Numbered from the stretch's first letter, positions 18,206 through 28,296 are shown. The stretch is 64,000 nt of DNA from Acidocella aminolytica 101 = DSM 11237 (GCF_900129125.1 NZ_FQVJ01000006.1:1-64000), one strand, 5' to 3'. Numbers and translations: made by a program. Notes: a model not told the origin generated them from the letters alone.

Positions 18206-18233
18206 GGAGCTGATCTAGCCATAGGGGGGACAT

Positions 18234-18707
18234 ATGCCGCTTTATGAAACCGTGGTGATCGCGCGCAGCGAGATCACCCAGGCGCAGGCTGACGCTGTCG
18301 CCGACGCCGCTACCCAGACCCTCGAAACCGACGGCGGTGCCGTCAAGAAGCGCGAATATTGGGGCCTGCGCCCGCTCGCGTACCGCATCAAGAAGAACCG
18401 CAAGGGCCACTACATCCTGTTGGGTCTCGATGCGCCGTCCGCCGCCGTGCAGGAAATGGAGCGTCAACTCACCCTGCATGAAGACGTGCTGCGCTTCATG
18501 ACTGTGCGCGTTGAAGAGATCAACGAGGAGCCCTCCGCCATTCTGTCCCGCAAGGCTGATGAGCGTGAGCGCAACTTCCGTGGTCCGAAGCCATCTGGCC
18601 GCTTCGAGTCCGGCCGCAAACGCGGCTTCGACGAGCGTGAGGAATTCCGCGCGCGCGACGAGTACCGCGCCGATCGCGACGATTACAGCTCTGAGGAGGA
18701 CGTGTAA
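18234..18707 (+). CDS. rpsF: 30S ribosomal protein S6
   Basis: S6 binds the central domain of 16S rRNA with S18. The 157-residue protein begins [20 protein letters not shown] and has [20 protein letters not shown] and a [17 protein letters not shown] segment, all family hallmarks. A charged tail after about residue 100, rich in Arg, Glu and Asp, exceeds the minimal S6 length, as is common in alphaproteobacteria. GGGGGGA precedes the ATG. The stop overlaps the rpsR start by one base, coupling the two subunits. Confidence 0.97.
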   Translation: MPLYETVVIARSEITQAQADAVADAATQTLETDGGAVKKREYWGLRPLAYRIKKNRKGHYILLGLDAPSAAVQEMERQLTLHEDVLRFMTVRVEEINEEPSAILSRKADERERNFRGPKPSGRFESGRKRGFDEREEFRARDEYRADRDDYSSEEDV

Positions 18708-18982
18708 TGTCCGAAACCACCGAACCGACCCCCAGCCTGCGCCGCCCCGCTGTTGGCGCGCGTCGCCCGTTCTTCCGCCGGAAGAAGTCCTGCCCGTTCT
18801 CCGGCCCCAACGCGCCGGTGATCGACTATAAGGACGTGCGCCTGCTTTCGCGCTTCTTGTCCGAGCGCGGCAAAATCGTTCCGTCCCGCATCACCGCCGT
18901 GTCCGGTAAGAAGCAGCGCGAGCTGGCCAAGGCCATCAAGCGCGCCCGCTTCCTGGCGCTGCTCCCCTACGTGCTGAACTGA
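18707..18982 (+). CDS. rpsR: 30S ribosomal protein S18
   Basis: The 91-residue S18 binds S6 and the central domain of 16S rRNA. The conserved core [36 protein letters not shown], and [20 protein letters not shown] is complete. A single Cys at the zinc-site position (KSCPF) indicates the non-zinc-ribbon form. It lies between rpsF (one-base overlap) and rplI (13-base gap) in the standard order. Confidence 0.97.
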   Translation: MSETTEPTPSLRRPAVGARRPFFRRKKSCPFSGPNAPVIDYKDVRLLSRFLSERGKIVPSRITAVSGKKQRELAKAIKRARFLALLPYVLN

Positions 18983-18995
18983 GAGGAACGGAACA

Positions 18996-19553
18996 ATGGC
19001 AAACATTGAACTGATCCTGCTCCAGCGCGTTGAGAAGCTGGGCCAGATGGGTGAGCTGGTGAAGGTGAAGCCGGGCTATGCCCGTAACTTCCTGCTGCCC
19101 AAGGCCAAGGCCGTGCGCGCCACCAAGGCGAACAAGGAGCGCTTTGAGAAGGAGCGCGCCCAGCTTGAGGCGCAGAACCTAAAGCGCCGCGAGGAAGCGG
19201 AGCGCGTGGCGGAGCGCGTGGACGGGCTGACCGTCACCCTCATCCGTCAGGCTTCCGAGTCCGGCGCGCTGTACGGCTCCGTCTCCAGCCGCGACATCGC
19301 CGAAGCGGCGTCCGAAGCGGGCCTGGGCATCGACCGTAACCAGGTGCTGCTGGTTCACCCGATCAAGAGCCTCGGCGTTTCCGGCGTGCGCGTTGAGCTG
19401 CACCCGGAAGTGCATATCGAGATCAAGGTGAACACCGCCCGCTCTCTGGAAGAAGCGGAGAAGCAGGCCCGTGGCGAGACCATCGCGCCGGAAGAAGACG
19501 AGCAGCCGGATCTCGGCCCGCTCTTCGGACAGGAGGAAGAGCCGGCGGCCTGA
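18996..19553 (+). CDS. rplI: 50S ribosomal protein L9
   Basis: L9 bridges the ribosome stalk base and 23S rRNA. The N-terminal domain ([20 protein letters not shown], then [18 protein letters not shown]) leads into a long central helix of Lys, Glu and Arg. The C-terminal domain has [12 protein letters not shown] and the [10 protein letters not shown] segment. At 185 residues it carries an acidic tail beyond the E. coli length. GAGAGGAACGGAACA provides the ribosome-binding site. It ends the rpsF-rpsR-rplI operon at a strong terminator. Confidence 0.97.
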   Translation: MANIELILLQRVEKLGQMGELVKVKPGYARNFLLPKAKAVRATKANKERFEKERAQLEAQNLKRREEAERVAERVDGLTVTLIRQASESGALYGSVSSRDIAEAASEAGLGIDRNQVLLVHPIKSLGVSGVRVELHPEVHIEIKVNTARSLEEAEKQARGETIAPEEDEQPDLGPLFGQEEEPAA

Positions 19554-19582
19554 TAAGCCCCCTGCTTTCTCTGCCAAAAAGG

Positions 19583-19613
19583 AGCCCTCGCGTTTTTCGC
19601 GGGGGCTTTTTTT
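19583..19613 (+). terminator. Rho-independent terminator of the rpsF operon
   Basis: AGCCCTCGCG pairs with CGCGGGGGCT around a five-T loop and is followed by seven T, 30 bases after rplI. Confidence 0.92.
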
Positions 19614-19680
19614 CTTGCACGACTACTTTTTTCAGTGATTAGTAACCAGTTATGTCCGGTCTTACGACAAGGAGACTGAC

Positions 19681-20925
19681 ATGATCTGGCTGTATCGAAA
19701 GCTGTTGGATCGCTGCCTGGTCACTCTAGTGCGGCGCGGTTCATTTCTGGTTCTCTGGCCCGACGGGTCACGAAGCGAGTATGGCGGAACTCCTGGATTC
19801 AAAGCTGGGATCCATCTTAAAACCGACGAGGCGGTTAAGAGGCTGGCTTTGAACCCCAGCCTTGCCCTTGGCGAATCCTATATGGATGAGAGCCTAACGC
19901 CGGTTGATTGCACAATCCATGACGTGCTCAGCGTGTTGATGGATAACCAAAACGACGTCTCCCTGCCGATTATAGCCATAGCCGCGAAAACCGCGCGGCT
20001 GCTGCGGCCGGTTCTTCAGGCAAACGACGCCATCCGCTCCAAAAGCAATGTCGCGCACCATTATGACCTTAATGGGCGGCTTTACTCCCTTTTTCTCGAC
20101 CGTGACCGGCAATATAGCTGCGCGTATTTTGAGTCCGATGATGTGTCTCTGGACGATGCCCAACTTGCCAAGAAACGCCATATCGCCGCCAAACTGAAGT
20201 TGGACAGGCCCGGCCTGGAAGTGCTGGATATCGGCTGCGGCTGGGGCGGAATGGCCTTGACGCTGGCCAAGGAGTTTGGCGCCAAGGTCACCGGCATTAC
20301 CCTCTCTGAGGAGCAGCTTGCCGCCGCCCGCGCCCGCGCGGACCAGGAAGGACTCTCTGGCCGCGTGAGTTTTGAGCTGGTGGATTACCGGGCCATGCAC
20401 CGGCAGTTCGACCGGATTGTTTCGGTGGGCATGTTTGAGCATGTCGGCGCGCCGAACTACACGACTTTCTTCAAGACCGTGAAATCCTGCCTGAAGCCGG
20501 ATGGTGTCGCTCTAATCCATTCCATCGGCCGGTTTGACGGACCGGGCGCCACCAACCCCTGGATTGCCAAATATATCTTCCCCGGCGGCTATTCCCCGTC
20601 TCTGTCCGAAGTGCTGGGGCCGGTGGAAAAATCCGGCCTCAAGACGACCGACATTGAAATTCTGCGGCTGCATTACGCGAAAACGCTAGCCCATTGGCGC
20701 CGCCGGTTCGCCGCCAACCGTGATGCCATCGCCTCGCTCTACGATGAGCGGTTCTGCCGGATGTTTGAGTTTTATCTCTCCGGGTCCGAGCTCGCGTTCC
20801 GGGTTTCAGACCATATGAACTTCCAGATCCAGCTTGTGCGTCAGCAAGAGGCGTTGCCGCTGACGCGTGATTATATATTCGAGGCCGAACGGAACGCCTC
20901 GCAATTTGCCTCCGCCAGTGAATGA
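19681..20925 (+). CDS. cfa: Cyclopropane-fatty-acyl-phospholipid synthase
   Basis: The enzyme uses S-adenosylmethionine to add a methylene bridge to unsaturated acyl chains of membrane phospholipids. The 414-residue protein has an N-terminal lipid-binding domain (about 1-110), SNVAHHYDLNGRLYSLFLD, and QYSCAYFESDDVSLDDAQ. The SAM motif is LDIGCGWGGMALTLAKEFGA. The active-site and bicarbonate region SVGMFEHVGAPNY follows, then YIFPGGYSPSLSE and HYAKTLAHWRRRF. AAGGAG precedes the ATG. It is the most canonical of three CFA-like enzymes here; the others flank the ECF sigma locus. Confidence 0.93.
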   Translation: MIWLYRKLLDRCLVTLVRRGSFLVLWPDGSRSEYGGTPGFKAGIHLKTDEAVKRLALNPSLALGESYMDESLTPVDCTIHDVLSVLMDNQNDVSLPIIAIAAKTARLLRPVLQANDAIRSKSNVAHHYDLNGRLYSLFLDRDRQYSCAYFESDDVSLDDAQLAKKRHIAAKLKLDRPGLEVLDIGCGWGGMALTLAKEFGAKVTGITLSEEQLAAARARADQEGLSGRVSFELVDYRAMHRQFDRIVSVGMFEHVGAPNYTTFFKTVKSCLKPDGVALIHSIGRFDGPGATNPWIAKYIFPGGYSPSLSEVLGPVEKSGLKTTDIEILRLHYAKTLAHWRRRFAANRDAIASLYDERFCRMFEFYLSGSELAFRVSDHMNFQIQLVRQQEALPLTRDYIFEAERNASQFASASE

Positions 20926-20941
20926 CGGCTAACTGGCGTCC

Positions 20942-21733
20942 ATGAAGCTCCCATTTTCGCGGCCTAAGATCCCCGTTATCCAACTGCGCGGCATTATTGC
21001 CGCGCGGCCTGGCATGTTGAGCGTTGAAAGCTGCGCGCCCATGTTGGAGCGTGGCTTTGCCATGGCCAAGAAAAGTCGCAAGCTGGTGCTATCCATTGAG
21101 AGCCCCGGTGGCTCGGCCTCGCAATCGGACCTGATCGGCCAGATGATCCGCCGCAAGGCGGAGAAAGATAAGATTGAACTCACGGCGGTGATTGGCGATG
21201 TGGGAGCCTCTGGTGGGTATTGGCTGGCCTGCGCGGCAGATAAAATCTTTGCCAGCCGGTTATCCATCGTCGGCTCTATCGGCGTGGTGACGGGCGGATT
21301 TGGGCTGGACGAGTTTATCGCCCGGCACGGGATTGAGCGCCGGACCATGACGGCGGGCGTGCATAAGCGCCGGAACGATATGTTCGCCCCGCGTAAGCCG
21401 GAGGATGAAGCTTTCACCCAGGCGCTGCTGGATGAAGTGCATGAAATGTTTAAAGGGTGGGTGCGCGAACGGCGCGGCACCCGCCTGACCCAGGATGAAG
21501 CCCGGATTTTTGAAGGGGATTTCATGCTGGGTGAACGTGCCAGGACTCTGGGGCTGATTGATGGCTTCGGGGATGTAGAGCAAATCGTGAAAGAGCTGGG
21601 GGGTGAGAAGGCCAAAGCGGTCTGGCTGCGCCCGCGCCCGCCGCGCGGGCTGCTGCGGCTGATCCTGCGCAACGCCGCCGAAGCCACACTGGATGTGGCC
21701 GAGGAACGCGCCGCAACGCCAATATTGAGATAA
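20942..21733 (+). CDS. S49-family serine peptidase (SppA/SohB-like)
   Basis: The 263-residue protein belongs to the ClpP-fold peptidase family that cleaves signal peptides and membrane protein remnants. VLSIESPGGSASQSDLIG contains the oxyanion region, and VGASGGYWLACAADKIFA holds the nucleophile Ser in GASGGY. SRLSIVGSIGVV carries the paired Ser-Ile-Gly segment, and the downstream RRNDMFAPRKPEDEAF region holds the Lys region. There is no clear N-terminal signal or membrane anchor, so location is uncertain. It follows cfa by 16 bases and precedes the GNAT gene by two. Confidence 0.85.
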   Translation: MKLPFSRPKIPVIQLRGIIAARPGMLSVESCAPMLERGFAMAKKSRKLVLSIESPGGSASQSDLIGQMIRRKAEKDKIELTAVIGDVGASGGYWLACAADKIFASRLSIVGSIGVVTGGFGLDEFIARHGIERRTMTAGVHKRRNDMFAPRKPEDEAFTQALLDEVHEMFKGWVRERRGTRLTQDEARIFEGDFMLGERARTLGLIDGFGDVEQIVKELGGEKAKAVWLRPRPPRGLLRLILRNAAEATLDVAEERAATPILR

Positions 21734-21735
21734 AA

Positions 21736-22200
21736 ATGTCCGAGACCAAAACACTTACTTCCCGGCGCGTGACCCCAGCCGACGCCCCCCTGCTGCTACA
21801 AATGAGTCGGGATTTTCATATTGAGGACGGCTCCCCGCTGGATGCGGCGGGCGAGGCCACCATTACCCATGTCTGCGAGGGTGAGCCTCTGGCCCCCGGC
21901 TATCTGCTGGAATATGACGGCAAACCGGCCGGGTTTTTTCTGCTGACGCTGGGGTACAGCATAGAGAATGGTGGCACTGACGGGTTTATCGACGACATTT
22001 ACCTCCTGCCTGAGCTGCGTGGGATGGGGCTGGGCCGCACGGCCGTGCAACTGGCCATGGAGGCGGCGCGAGAAGTGGGTATCCGCGTGTTGCTGCTGGA
22101 GGTCGAGGAGCCGAATGAGCGGGCCTATAACCTTTATTTAAAAATGGGGTTCGAGGACACCAAGCGCCGTTTGCTGCGGCAGGTGATCGCGGAGGATTAA
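21736..22200 (+). CDS. GNAT-family N-acetyltransferase
   Basis: The 154-residue protein has the GNAT fold: a beta strand with FLLTLGYSIENGG, the IDDIYLLPELRGMGLGRTAV acetyl-CoA loop (R/QxxGxG/A as RGMGLG), and the C-terminal NERAYNLYLKMGFEDTKR. Substrate is unknown. It follows the S49 peptidase by two bases and is probably cotranscribed. Its stop shares the palindrome TTAA with the oppositely oriented cytochrome oxidase subunit gene. Confidence 0.85.
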   Translation: MSETKTLTSRRVTPADAPLLLQMSRDFHIEDGSPLDAAGEATITHVCEGEPLAPGYLLEYDGKPAGFFLLTLGYSIENGGTDGFIDDIYLLPELRGMGLGRTAVQLAMEAAREVGIRVLLLEVEEPNERAYNLYLKMGFEDTKRRLLRQVIAED

Positions 22201-22361
22201 CGCCAGACGGTCACGCTGGCGATCAACAGCAGAATAAACGCCGCCGCGGCCACGTTCATAAACAAGAATTTCGAGAAAAACCCCCAGCCTTTCTGGGCGT
22301 GGGTATCGAAATCCACCTCGGGCGGTGCAGGCTCTACCATATGCTCAGACTGTGCCGACAT
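22197..22361 (-). CDS. Small aa3-type cytochrome c oxidase subunit IV-like membrane protein
   Basis: A 54-residue frame begins MSAQSEHMVEPAPPEVDFDT, continues HAQKGWGFFSKFLFMNVAAA and ends in a single membrane helix (AFILLLIASVTVW). Length, one C-terminal helix and the H-x-x-G-W/F-x-x-F pattern before the helix match the bacterial aa3-type cytochrome c oxidase subunit IV family (PF07835). This small subunit sits in the oxidase complex in alphaproteobacteria. GAGGGGGAACGAT gives a strong ribosome-binding site before the ATG at 22361. No other oxidase genes are nearby. Its TAA overlaps the GNAT stop in the palindrome TTAA. Confidence 0.7.
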   Translation of the reverse strand: MSAQSEHMVEPAPPEVDFDTHAQKGWGFFSKFLFMNVAAAAFILLLIASVTVWR

Positions 22362-22408
22362 ATCGTTCCCCCTCATTCTTGTTTGATGCGGGAACGATAA
22401 AAGCGAGC

Positions 22409-22999
22409 CTAGCCGGCTGGCAAGCTGATTTTTTGGGCCAGCGCTGCCAGCATGGCGGGGTAGAGCTTATGTTCCTGCTCCAGCACGCGGGTGGCCAGGC
22501 TATCTGGCGTGTCGCCGGGCAGCAGCTTCACGCGGGCCTGCCCCAGTACTGGGCCTTCATCCATGCCCTCTGTCACTAGATGCACGGTGCAGCCATGCTC
22601 GCTCTCACCCGCCGCAATGGCGCGCTCATGCGTATCCAGCCCCGGGAATTTCGGCAGCAGGCTGGGGTGGATATTCAGCATCCGCCCGGCCCAGCGCCCC
22701 ACCAACCAGGGGGTGAGCAGGCGCATATAGCCCGCCAGGCAGACAATCTGCACGCCCCGGGCCTGGAGTTCCGCGTCGATGGCGCGCTCATGCGCCTCGC
22801 GGTCCTTGCCAAAGGGCTTGACTGGCACCGCGATGGCCTCAATACCCATGCCTCGCGCAACCTCCAGCCCCGCCGCTTCGGGCTTGTTGGACAGCACCAG
22901 AACCACCTCCGCCGGGAAATCCGATGCTTGCGCGGCCTTGACCAGCGAAACCATGTTGGAGCCGCGGCCGGAGATGAGGATGGCGACGCGGGGCTTCAT
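22409..22999 (-). CDS. purN: Phosphoribosylglycinamide formyltransferase
   Basis: PurN transfers a formyl group from 10-formyl-THF to GAR, the third step of purine synthesis. The 196-residue protein starts [20 protein letters not shown] with the ribose-phosphate loop. It has LAGYMRLLTPWLVGRW, NIHPSLLPKFPGLDTHERAI (catalytic Asn and His), and GCTVHLVTEGMDEGPVLGQA with the catalytic Asp. The ATG overlaps the purM stop by one base, the usual purM-purN arrangement. Confidence 0.96.
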   Translation of the reverse strand: MKPRVAILISGRGSNMVSLVKAAQASDFPAEVVLVLSNKPEAAGLEVARGMGIEAIAVPVKPFGKDREAHERAIDAELQARGVQIVCLAGYMRLLTPWLVGRWAGRMLNIHPSLLPKFPGLDTHERAIAAGESEHGCTVHLVTEGMDEGPVLGQARVKLLPGDTPDSLATRVLEQEHKLYPAMLAALAQKISLPAG

Positions 23000-24027
23000 C
23001 AGGCGAACAGCTTGTCCAGATTCTCGATGACGATGCCCGGCTGGTCGGTGACCTTACCCAGCAGGAAGGGCTGCTCACCCGCCGCGCGGAGGGCTTCCAT
23101 CGCCTGTGCCGCGTCGCTCACGATCAGCGTCATGCCGACGCCGCAATTAAACACGCGGAGCATCTCCTCTGGCGTGACATTGGCGGTGCGGGCCAGGAAA
23201 GGGAATATCTCTGGCATGGTCCAAGGGCCGCTGAGCTTGGCACCGCATGTTTTAGGCAGGGCGCGGGGCAGGTTTCCGGGCAGGCCACCGCCGGTTATGT
23301 GGGCAGCGCCTTTCAGCAAATTCTTCTGATGCAAATCGAGCATCGGCTTCACATAGATGCGGGTCGGGGTCACCAGCACATCAGCGGCGCGCTGGCCGAA
23401 GATCTGCGAATCCCAGTTCAACCCGGCATCCTTGAAGATGCGGCGGACCAGTGAGAAGCCGTTGGAATGCACGCCAGAGGACGGCAGGCCCAGAATGGCA
23501 TCGCCAGGCGCCACATCAACCGGCAGCAGGGCGGCGCGCTCGGCCGCGCCCACGGAGAAGCCCGCCAGATCGTAGTCGCCGCCAGCATACATGCCGGGCA
23601 TCTCAGCAGTTTCTCCGCCAACCAGGGCACAACCGGCTTGCTGGCACCCTTCGGCAATGCCGGCGATGATGCGCTTGGCAGATTCAACCTCCAGCGCGCC
23701 AGTGGCGAAGTAATCCAGGAAGAAGAGCGGGGCAGCACCCTGCACCACCAGATCGTTCACGCACATCGCCACCAGGTCGATGCCGACATAGTCGTGAATC
23801 CCGGTTTCGATCGCAATTTTTAGCTTGGTGCCGACGCCGTCCGTGGTGGAGACCAGAACCGGGTCGACAAAGCCCGCCGCCTTCAGGTCAAACAGCGCGC
23901 CGAAACCACCCAGGCCGCCCATGACACCGGCGCGGTTGGTCGCTTTGGCAAGCGGTTTGATCGCCTCAACCAGCGCATCTCCCGCCTCGATATCAACCCC
24001 GGCATCCCGGTACGTCACGCTAGTCAT
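22999..24027 (-). CDS. purM: Phosphoribosylformylglycinamidine cyclo-ligase
   Basis: PurM closes the imidazole ring to give AIR, the fifth purine step. The 342-residue protein starts [20 protein letters not shown], has [26 protein letters not shown] (ATP-binding), [49 protein letters not shown] and [15 protein letters not shown]. All family landmarks are intact. GGAGG precedes the ATG. It heads a purM-purN operon and diverges from the PerM-like gene. Confidence 0.97.
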   Translation of the reverse strand: MTSVTYRDAGVDIEAGDALVEAIKPLAKATNRAGVMGGLGGFGALFDLKAAGFVDPVLVSTTDGVGTKLKIAIETGIHDYVGIDLVAMCVNDLVVQGAAPLFFLDYFATGALEVESAKRIIAGIAEGCQQAGCALVGGETAEMPGMYAGGDYDLAGFSVGAAERAALLPVDVAPGDAILGLPSSGVHSNGFSLVRRIFKDAGLNWDSQIFGQRAADVLVTPTRIYVKPMLDLHQKNLLKGAAHITGGGLPGNLPRALPKTCGAKLSGPWTMPEIFPFLARTANVTPEEMLRVFNCGVGMTLIVSDAAQAMEALRAAGEQPFLLGKVTDQPGIVIENLDKLFA

Positions 24028-24139
24028 GTCAGCCTCCGATGCGCTAAGCCAGCGCCATGGCGCTGCTTCAATTTTCCGGCAAAATTCTGCCGCCTTTCAA
24101 CACAGGCGGCGAGGCCGCGCAATCTTCAGCGGAGGCCCG

Positions 24140-25240
24140 ATGAACGAAAACAAGGCCGATATGCAACATTACAAGCGCGTTCAATGGCAAAGACTCACCC
24201 TTGTGGTGGTTGTGCTGCTGTTGCTGTGGCTGAGCTTCAGACTGTTTTCCTCCATCATGATGCCCTTTGTGGTGGCGGCTGGGCTGGCTTATTTCCTGGA
24301 CCCGATGGTGGTGTGGATGGAGCGCTGGCGGATTCCTCGCGCCTTTGGCACGCTTCTGGTGCTGCTGGCCTTTGGCGTGGCCGTGATTTTATTCATTCTG
24401 CTCCTCTACCCGGTGATCGCGGCACAGGCAGCTGCCTTCATTATCAATCTGCCAACTTACATTCAAACCATCCAGACAGATATCACGCAACTTCTAAAGA
24501 ACTTGCAGCAAAGCCTACCCACCAATCTGCGGCTCAAACTGCAGGACCTTGCCTCCAATCAGGCGGGGACCATCGTCTCTTACGCGGGCAAGGCGGCAAC
24601 TAATATCATTGGTAGCGGGTTCGCGGTGGTGAATGTGCTGACCCTGCTGGTGGTGACGCCGATTGTCACCTTCTATTTTCTGCGGGACTGGCCAACCATC
24701 ATCCGGCATGTGGATAACTGGCTGCCACGACCTTATGAGGGGCTGATCCGCGCGCAGGCAGTGGAGATCAATAAGATCCTCTCCGCCTGGATTCGCGGAC
24801 AGGCGATTTGCTGCTTGGCGCTGGCGGCGATTTATGCGGTGGGGCTGACGATTATCGGGCTGGATCTGGGCCTGATTGTGGGCCTTACCGCCGGGCTGCT
24901 CTCATTTATTCCTTATGTCGGCACGGTACTGGGCGGCGTGGCGGGGATTTTACTGGCGCTGAGCCAGAATGCGGGCTGGCACGGGGTGATTGCGGTGCTG
25001 ATCGTGTTTGCCATCGGCCAGGGGCTGAATGATTATGTCATCCAGCCCCGCTTTCTGGGCGACCGGGTGGGGCTTTCCGCTGTATGGGTAATCTTCGCAT
25101 TGTTCGCGGGCGGGGCAGCGTTTGGGTTTCTGGGCATTATGCTGGCCGTGCCCGTTACTGCGACGCTGGGTGTGATTACCCGGTTCTGGTTGCGGCGGTA
25201 CCTACAATCTCCGCTTTATCTGGACTCCCCGCCTGAATGA
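24140..25240 (+). CDS. AI-2E/PerM-family membrane protein
   Basis: The 366-residue inner-membrane protein has paired N-terminal helices (about 20-85), a soluble middle with YIQTIQTDITQLLKNLQQSL, and C-terminal helices with NDYVIQPRFLGDRVGLSAVW and GFLGIMLAVPVTATL. These are signatures of the AI-2E exporter/PerM/YdiK family, often encoded beside purM and hda. Roles proposed for the family include autoinducer-2 export and sodium-linked transport; which applies here is unknown. GGAGG fixes the ATG at 24140; a reading 105 codons longer antisense to purM is rejected. It overlaps hda by four bases. Confidence 0.88.
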   Translation: MNENKADMQHYKRVQWQRLTLVVVVLLLLWLSFRLFSSIMMPFVVAAGLAYFLDPMVVWMERWRIPRAFGTLLVLLAFGVAVILFILLLYPVIAAQAAAFIINLPTYIQTIQTDITQLLKNLQQSLPTNLRLKLQDLASNQAGTIVSYAGKAATNIIGSGFAVVNVLTLLVVTPIVTFYFLRDWPTIIRHVDNWLPRPYEGLIRAQAVEINKILSAWIRGQAICCLALAAIYAVGLTIIGLDLGLIVGLTAGLLSFIPYVGTVLGGVAGILLALSQNAGWHGVIAVLIVFAIGQGLNDYVIQPRFLGDRVGLSAVWVIFALFAGGAAFGFLGIMLAVPVTATLGVITRFWLRRYLQSPLYLDSPPE

Positions 25241-25896
25241 AACAGCTTGCCCTTCCATTTCTGGAATTGGCGCAGCTTTACAGCGCCGAGGATTTCTGCC
25301 CCGCCCCATCCAACGCTGCGGCGCGAGAGTGGCTGGCGCGACCGGAAGCCTGGAGCAATGGGCGGCTGGTCCTGTGGGGCGAGGCCGGATGCGGCAAGAC
25401 GCATCTGCTGCACGTCTGGGCGCAGACGCATGGCGCGCGGGTAATCGAGGGCGCGGCGCTGCGCGGGCTGGTACGCCCGCTCGGGCCGGTGGCGGTGGAT
25501 GATGCCGACTTGGCTCCCGAGCCCACCGCGTTGCTGCATCTGCTGAACGCCGCGGCCGAGGCCGGTGTGCCGGTGTTGTTGGCCGCGCGCCAACCGCCAA
25601 TCCGCATGGGGTATAAGCTGGCGGACCTGACCAGCCGCCTGCGAGCCTCGGCCAGCGTTGAAATTCGCGCGCCGGAGGATGAACTGCTGGAGGCACTCCT
25701 CACCCGGCTGGCGGCGGCACGCCAGCTGAGCCTGCCGCTGCCGGTGCAAAATCTGCTGCTGCTCTATTTGCCCCGCGCGCCAGCCTATTACCGCGAGGCC
25801 ATCGCCCGGCTGGACCGGCTGGCCATGGACCGGGGGGTGCGAATCACCCGCGCCATGGCGGCGGAGATTTTGGAAGAAATGGCCGAAGAGGCATAA
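25237..25896 (+). CDS. hdaA: DnaA-related regulator of replication initiation (Hda/HdaA-like)
   Basis: The 219-residue AAA+ protein resembles the ATPase domain of DnaA without its DNA-binding domain. It begins with the clamp-binding-like QLALPFLE, then has Walker A LWGEAGCGKTHLLHVWA, the sensor I region (LLAARQPP) and LADLTSRLRASASVEI with the box VII Arg. Walker B reads AVDDADL, not the fully canonical VDD(I/V). Hda with the sliding clamp promotes hydrolysis of ATP on DnaA after initiation. It is coupled to the PerM-like gene by a four-base overlap. Confidence 0.85.
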   Translation: MKQLALPFLELAQLYSAEDFCPAPSNAAAREWLARPEAWSNGRLVLWGEAGCGKTHLLHVWAQTHGARVIEGAALRGLVRPLGPVAVDDADLAPEPTALLHLLNAAAEAGVPVLLAARQPPIRMGYKLADLTSRLRASASVEIRAPEDELLEALLTRLAAARQLSLPLPVQNLLLLYLPRAPAYYREAIARLDRLAMDRGVRITRAMAAEILEEMAEEA

Positions 25897-25949
25897 ATTT
25901 TACTTAATCATAACGTACGTGACCTCAAGCTGTTATTATAGTTGATTTC

Positions 25950-28124
25950 ATGGATCAGCAGACACCCCTTCCCGACGTTCCAACAGGTCAAAAAATTGCG
26001 CTGGACGACCCGGCGCGTTTTATCAACCGGGAGCTTTCCTGGCTGGATTTCAATTTCCGCGTGGTAGAAGAAGCGCGTAATCCGCGCCATCCACTGCTGG
26101 AGCGGCTGCGGTTTGTGTCCATCAGCGCCTCCAACCTTGATGAGTTCTACTCCGTGCGCGTGGCCGGACTGATCGGCCAGGCCAGGGCGGGGGTGCGGGA
26201 GCGCTCCGCCGATGGGCTGACCCCGGCCCAGCAGCTGAATGCTATTAAAGTCCGCGCGCGGGAGCTGATTACCGCGCAACAGGCCGCATTTAAGGAAGTG
26301 CGTGCCTTGCTGGCCACGGCCGGGCTGGTAGTGCTGAATGCGGGAGAACTGACCTCCGATGATGCTGCATTCCTGGACGCCTATTTCATGGAGCATGTGT
26401 TTCCGGTGCTGACGCCACTGGCGGTGGACCCGGCGCATCCCTTCCCGTTCATCCCGAATATGGGGCTGGTGATGGCACTCTCTCTGTCGCGGGAGGAAGA
26501 CCGGGGACAGATGTCCGCGCTGATCCCTCTGCCGAATCAGATCGAGCGGTTTATCCGTCTGCCCTCCGATGACGGGCCGATTCGCTTTATTATGCTTGAA
26601 GAGCTTGTGGCGATGAACATGAATCGGCTGTTCCCCGGCTTCTCGGTGCAAAGCGTCGGGCTGTTCCGGCTGATCCGCGATACGGATGTGGAGTTTGAGG
26701 AAGAGGCAGAGGATCTCGTCCGCTCTTACGAAAGCGCTTTGAAACGTCGCCGTCGGGGGGTGGCGATTAAGCTGACCATTCAGGCGGACATGCCGGCTGA
26801 CCTGCGCGAGTTAGTAATCGATGCTGTGGAGGCTCCGGCAGAGGAGGTTTACCTCGAATCCGGGCTGGTGGGGCTGGTGGATGTGAAGCAGCTGATTGTC
26901 GATGACCGACCGGATCTGCTGTTTCCACCTTATACGCCGCGTTTTCCCGAGCGTATCAGAGATTTCGCAGGGGATTGCTTCGCGGCCATCCGTGCCAAGG
27001 ATATTCTGGTGCATCACCCCTTCGAGAGCTTTGATGTGGTAGTGCAGTTTCTGCGTCAGGCGGCGATTGACCCGAATGTGGTCGCGATTAAGCAGACGCT
27101 TTACCGCACCAGCCGAGACAGCCCCGTCGTCAAGGCTCTGATTGAGGCCGCGGAGGCGGGCAAAAGCGTGACTGCCATGGTTGAGCTAAAGGCGCGCTTT
27201 GATGAGGAGGCGAATATCCGGCTCTCCCGCGCGCTGGAGGCTGCGGGCGTGCAGGTCGTATTTGGCTTTGTGGGGCTGAAGACCCATGCCAAGTTATCCT
27301 ATGTGGTGCGGCGCGAAAGCGGCAGCTTGCGGGCCTATGCGCATTTTGGCACCGGCAATTACCATCCGATCACGGCGCGGATTTATACCGACCTGTCTTT
27401 CTTCACTTGCGACCAGTCGCTGACGCGCGACGCGGCGCGGCTGTTCAACTACATGACCGGCTATGCCACACCGGAGACGATGGAGCAGCTGGCTTTCTCC
27501 CCGCTGACCACGCGCAAGACAATTGATACCCTGATCGACACCGAGATTGCCAATGCCAAGGCAGGCAAGCCGTCAGGGATCTGGCTGAAGCTTAACTCTC
27601 TGGTGGATGCCAAGCTGATCGACCATCTTTACGATGCCAGCCGTGCCGGAGTGCCGGTACAGGCGGTGGTGCGTGGCATTTGCTGCCTGCGGCCGGGTGT
27701 ACCGGGGCTCTCCGAGACGATTAAAGTGAAATCCATCGTCGGACGGTTTCTGGAACATGCGCGGATCTGCGTGTTCGCCGACGGGCACGAAATGCCATCG
27801 CGCCAGAACAAGGTGTTTATCTCCAGCGCGGACTGGATGGAGCGGAACATGGATTTCCGGGTGGAGACTTTTGTGCCCATCCATAACCCTACCGTCCATG
27901 CACAAATTCTGGACCAGATCATGGTAGTCAATTTGCGTGATGACGCGCAAAGCTCGGTGTTGCAAGCGGACGGTCATTGGGAACGAGTGATGCCCGGCGA
28001 CCCACATGCCTCGGCGCATGAGTATTTCATGACCAACCCGTCGCTTTCGGGCCGTGGCTCCGCATTGCACGGCGGACTGACGACCGAGCGGGCCAAGCCA
28101 AAATATAAGCGCCGGGTGGACTAA
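25950..28124 (+). CDS. ppk1: Polyphosphate kinase 1
   Basis: PPK1 reversibly builds inorganic polyphosphate from ATP. The 724-residue protein shows the four PPK domains: N-terminal [47 protein letters not shown], then the catalytic core. The core carries [47 protein letters not shown] (autophosphorylated His), [15 protein letters not shown], and the second His region [20 protein letters not shown]. No ribosome-binding site precedes the ATG at 25950. The 53-base upstream gap is AT-rich and probably carries its own promoter. Confidence 0.96.
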   Translation: MDQQTPLPDVPTGQKIALDDPARFINRELSWLDFNFRVVEEARNPRHPLLERLRFVSISASNLDEFYSVRVAGLIGQARAGVRERSADGLTPAQQLNAIKVRARELITAQQAAFKEVRALLATAGLVVLNAGELTSDDAAFLDAYFMEHVFPVLTPLAVDPAHPFPFIPNMGLVMALSLSREEDRGQMSALIPLPNQIERFIRLPSDDGPIRFIMLEELVAMNMNRLFPGFSVQSVGLFRLIRDTDVEFEEEAEDLVRSYESALKRRRRGVAIKLTIQADMPADLRELVIDAVEAPAEEVYLESGLVGLVDVKQLIVDDRPDLLFPPYTPRFPERIRDFAGDCFAAIRAKDILVHHPFESFDVVVQFLRQAAIDPNVVAIKQTLYRTSRDSPVVKALIEAAEAGKSVTAMVELKARFDEEANIRLSRALEAAGVQVVFGFVGLKTHAKLSYVVRRESGSLRAYAHFGTGNYHPITARIYTDLSFFTCDQSLTRDAARLFNYMTGYATPETMEQLAFSPLTTRKTIDTLIDTEIANAKAGKPSGIWLKLNSLVDAKLIDHLYDASRAGVPVQAVVRGICCLRPGVPGLSETIKVKSIVGRFLEHARICVFADGHEMPSRQNKVFISSADWMERNMDFRVETFVPIHNPTVHAQILDQIMVVNLRDDAQSSVLQADGHWERVMPGDPHASAHEYFMTNPSLSGRGSALHGGLTTERAKPKYKRRVD

Positions 28125-28220
28125 CCTTAGGCCCTGGGAAGGGCGCGAAAATTCATGCACAAGGAAGGCTGGATTTTTGTAAACCCCTATGCCATACGCG
28201 CGTCTGCCCGAGAGGCTTAT

Positions 28221-28296
<76 letters not shown>

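Noticed and set aside
19636-19664. TGATTA-N17-GTCTTA before cfa as a third RpoE-type promoter
   Set aside because: The spacing matches the two elements at 37 kb, but the -35 lacks the conserved CC and the -10 lacks GTA. Too weak to call.
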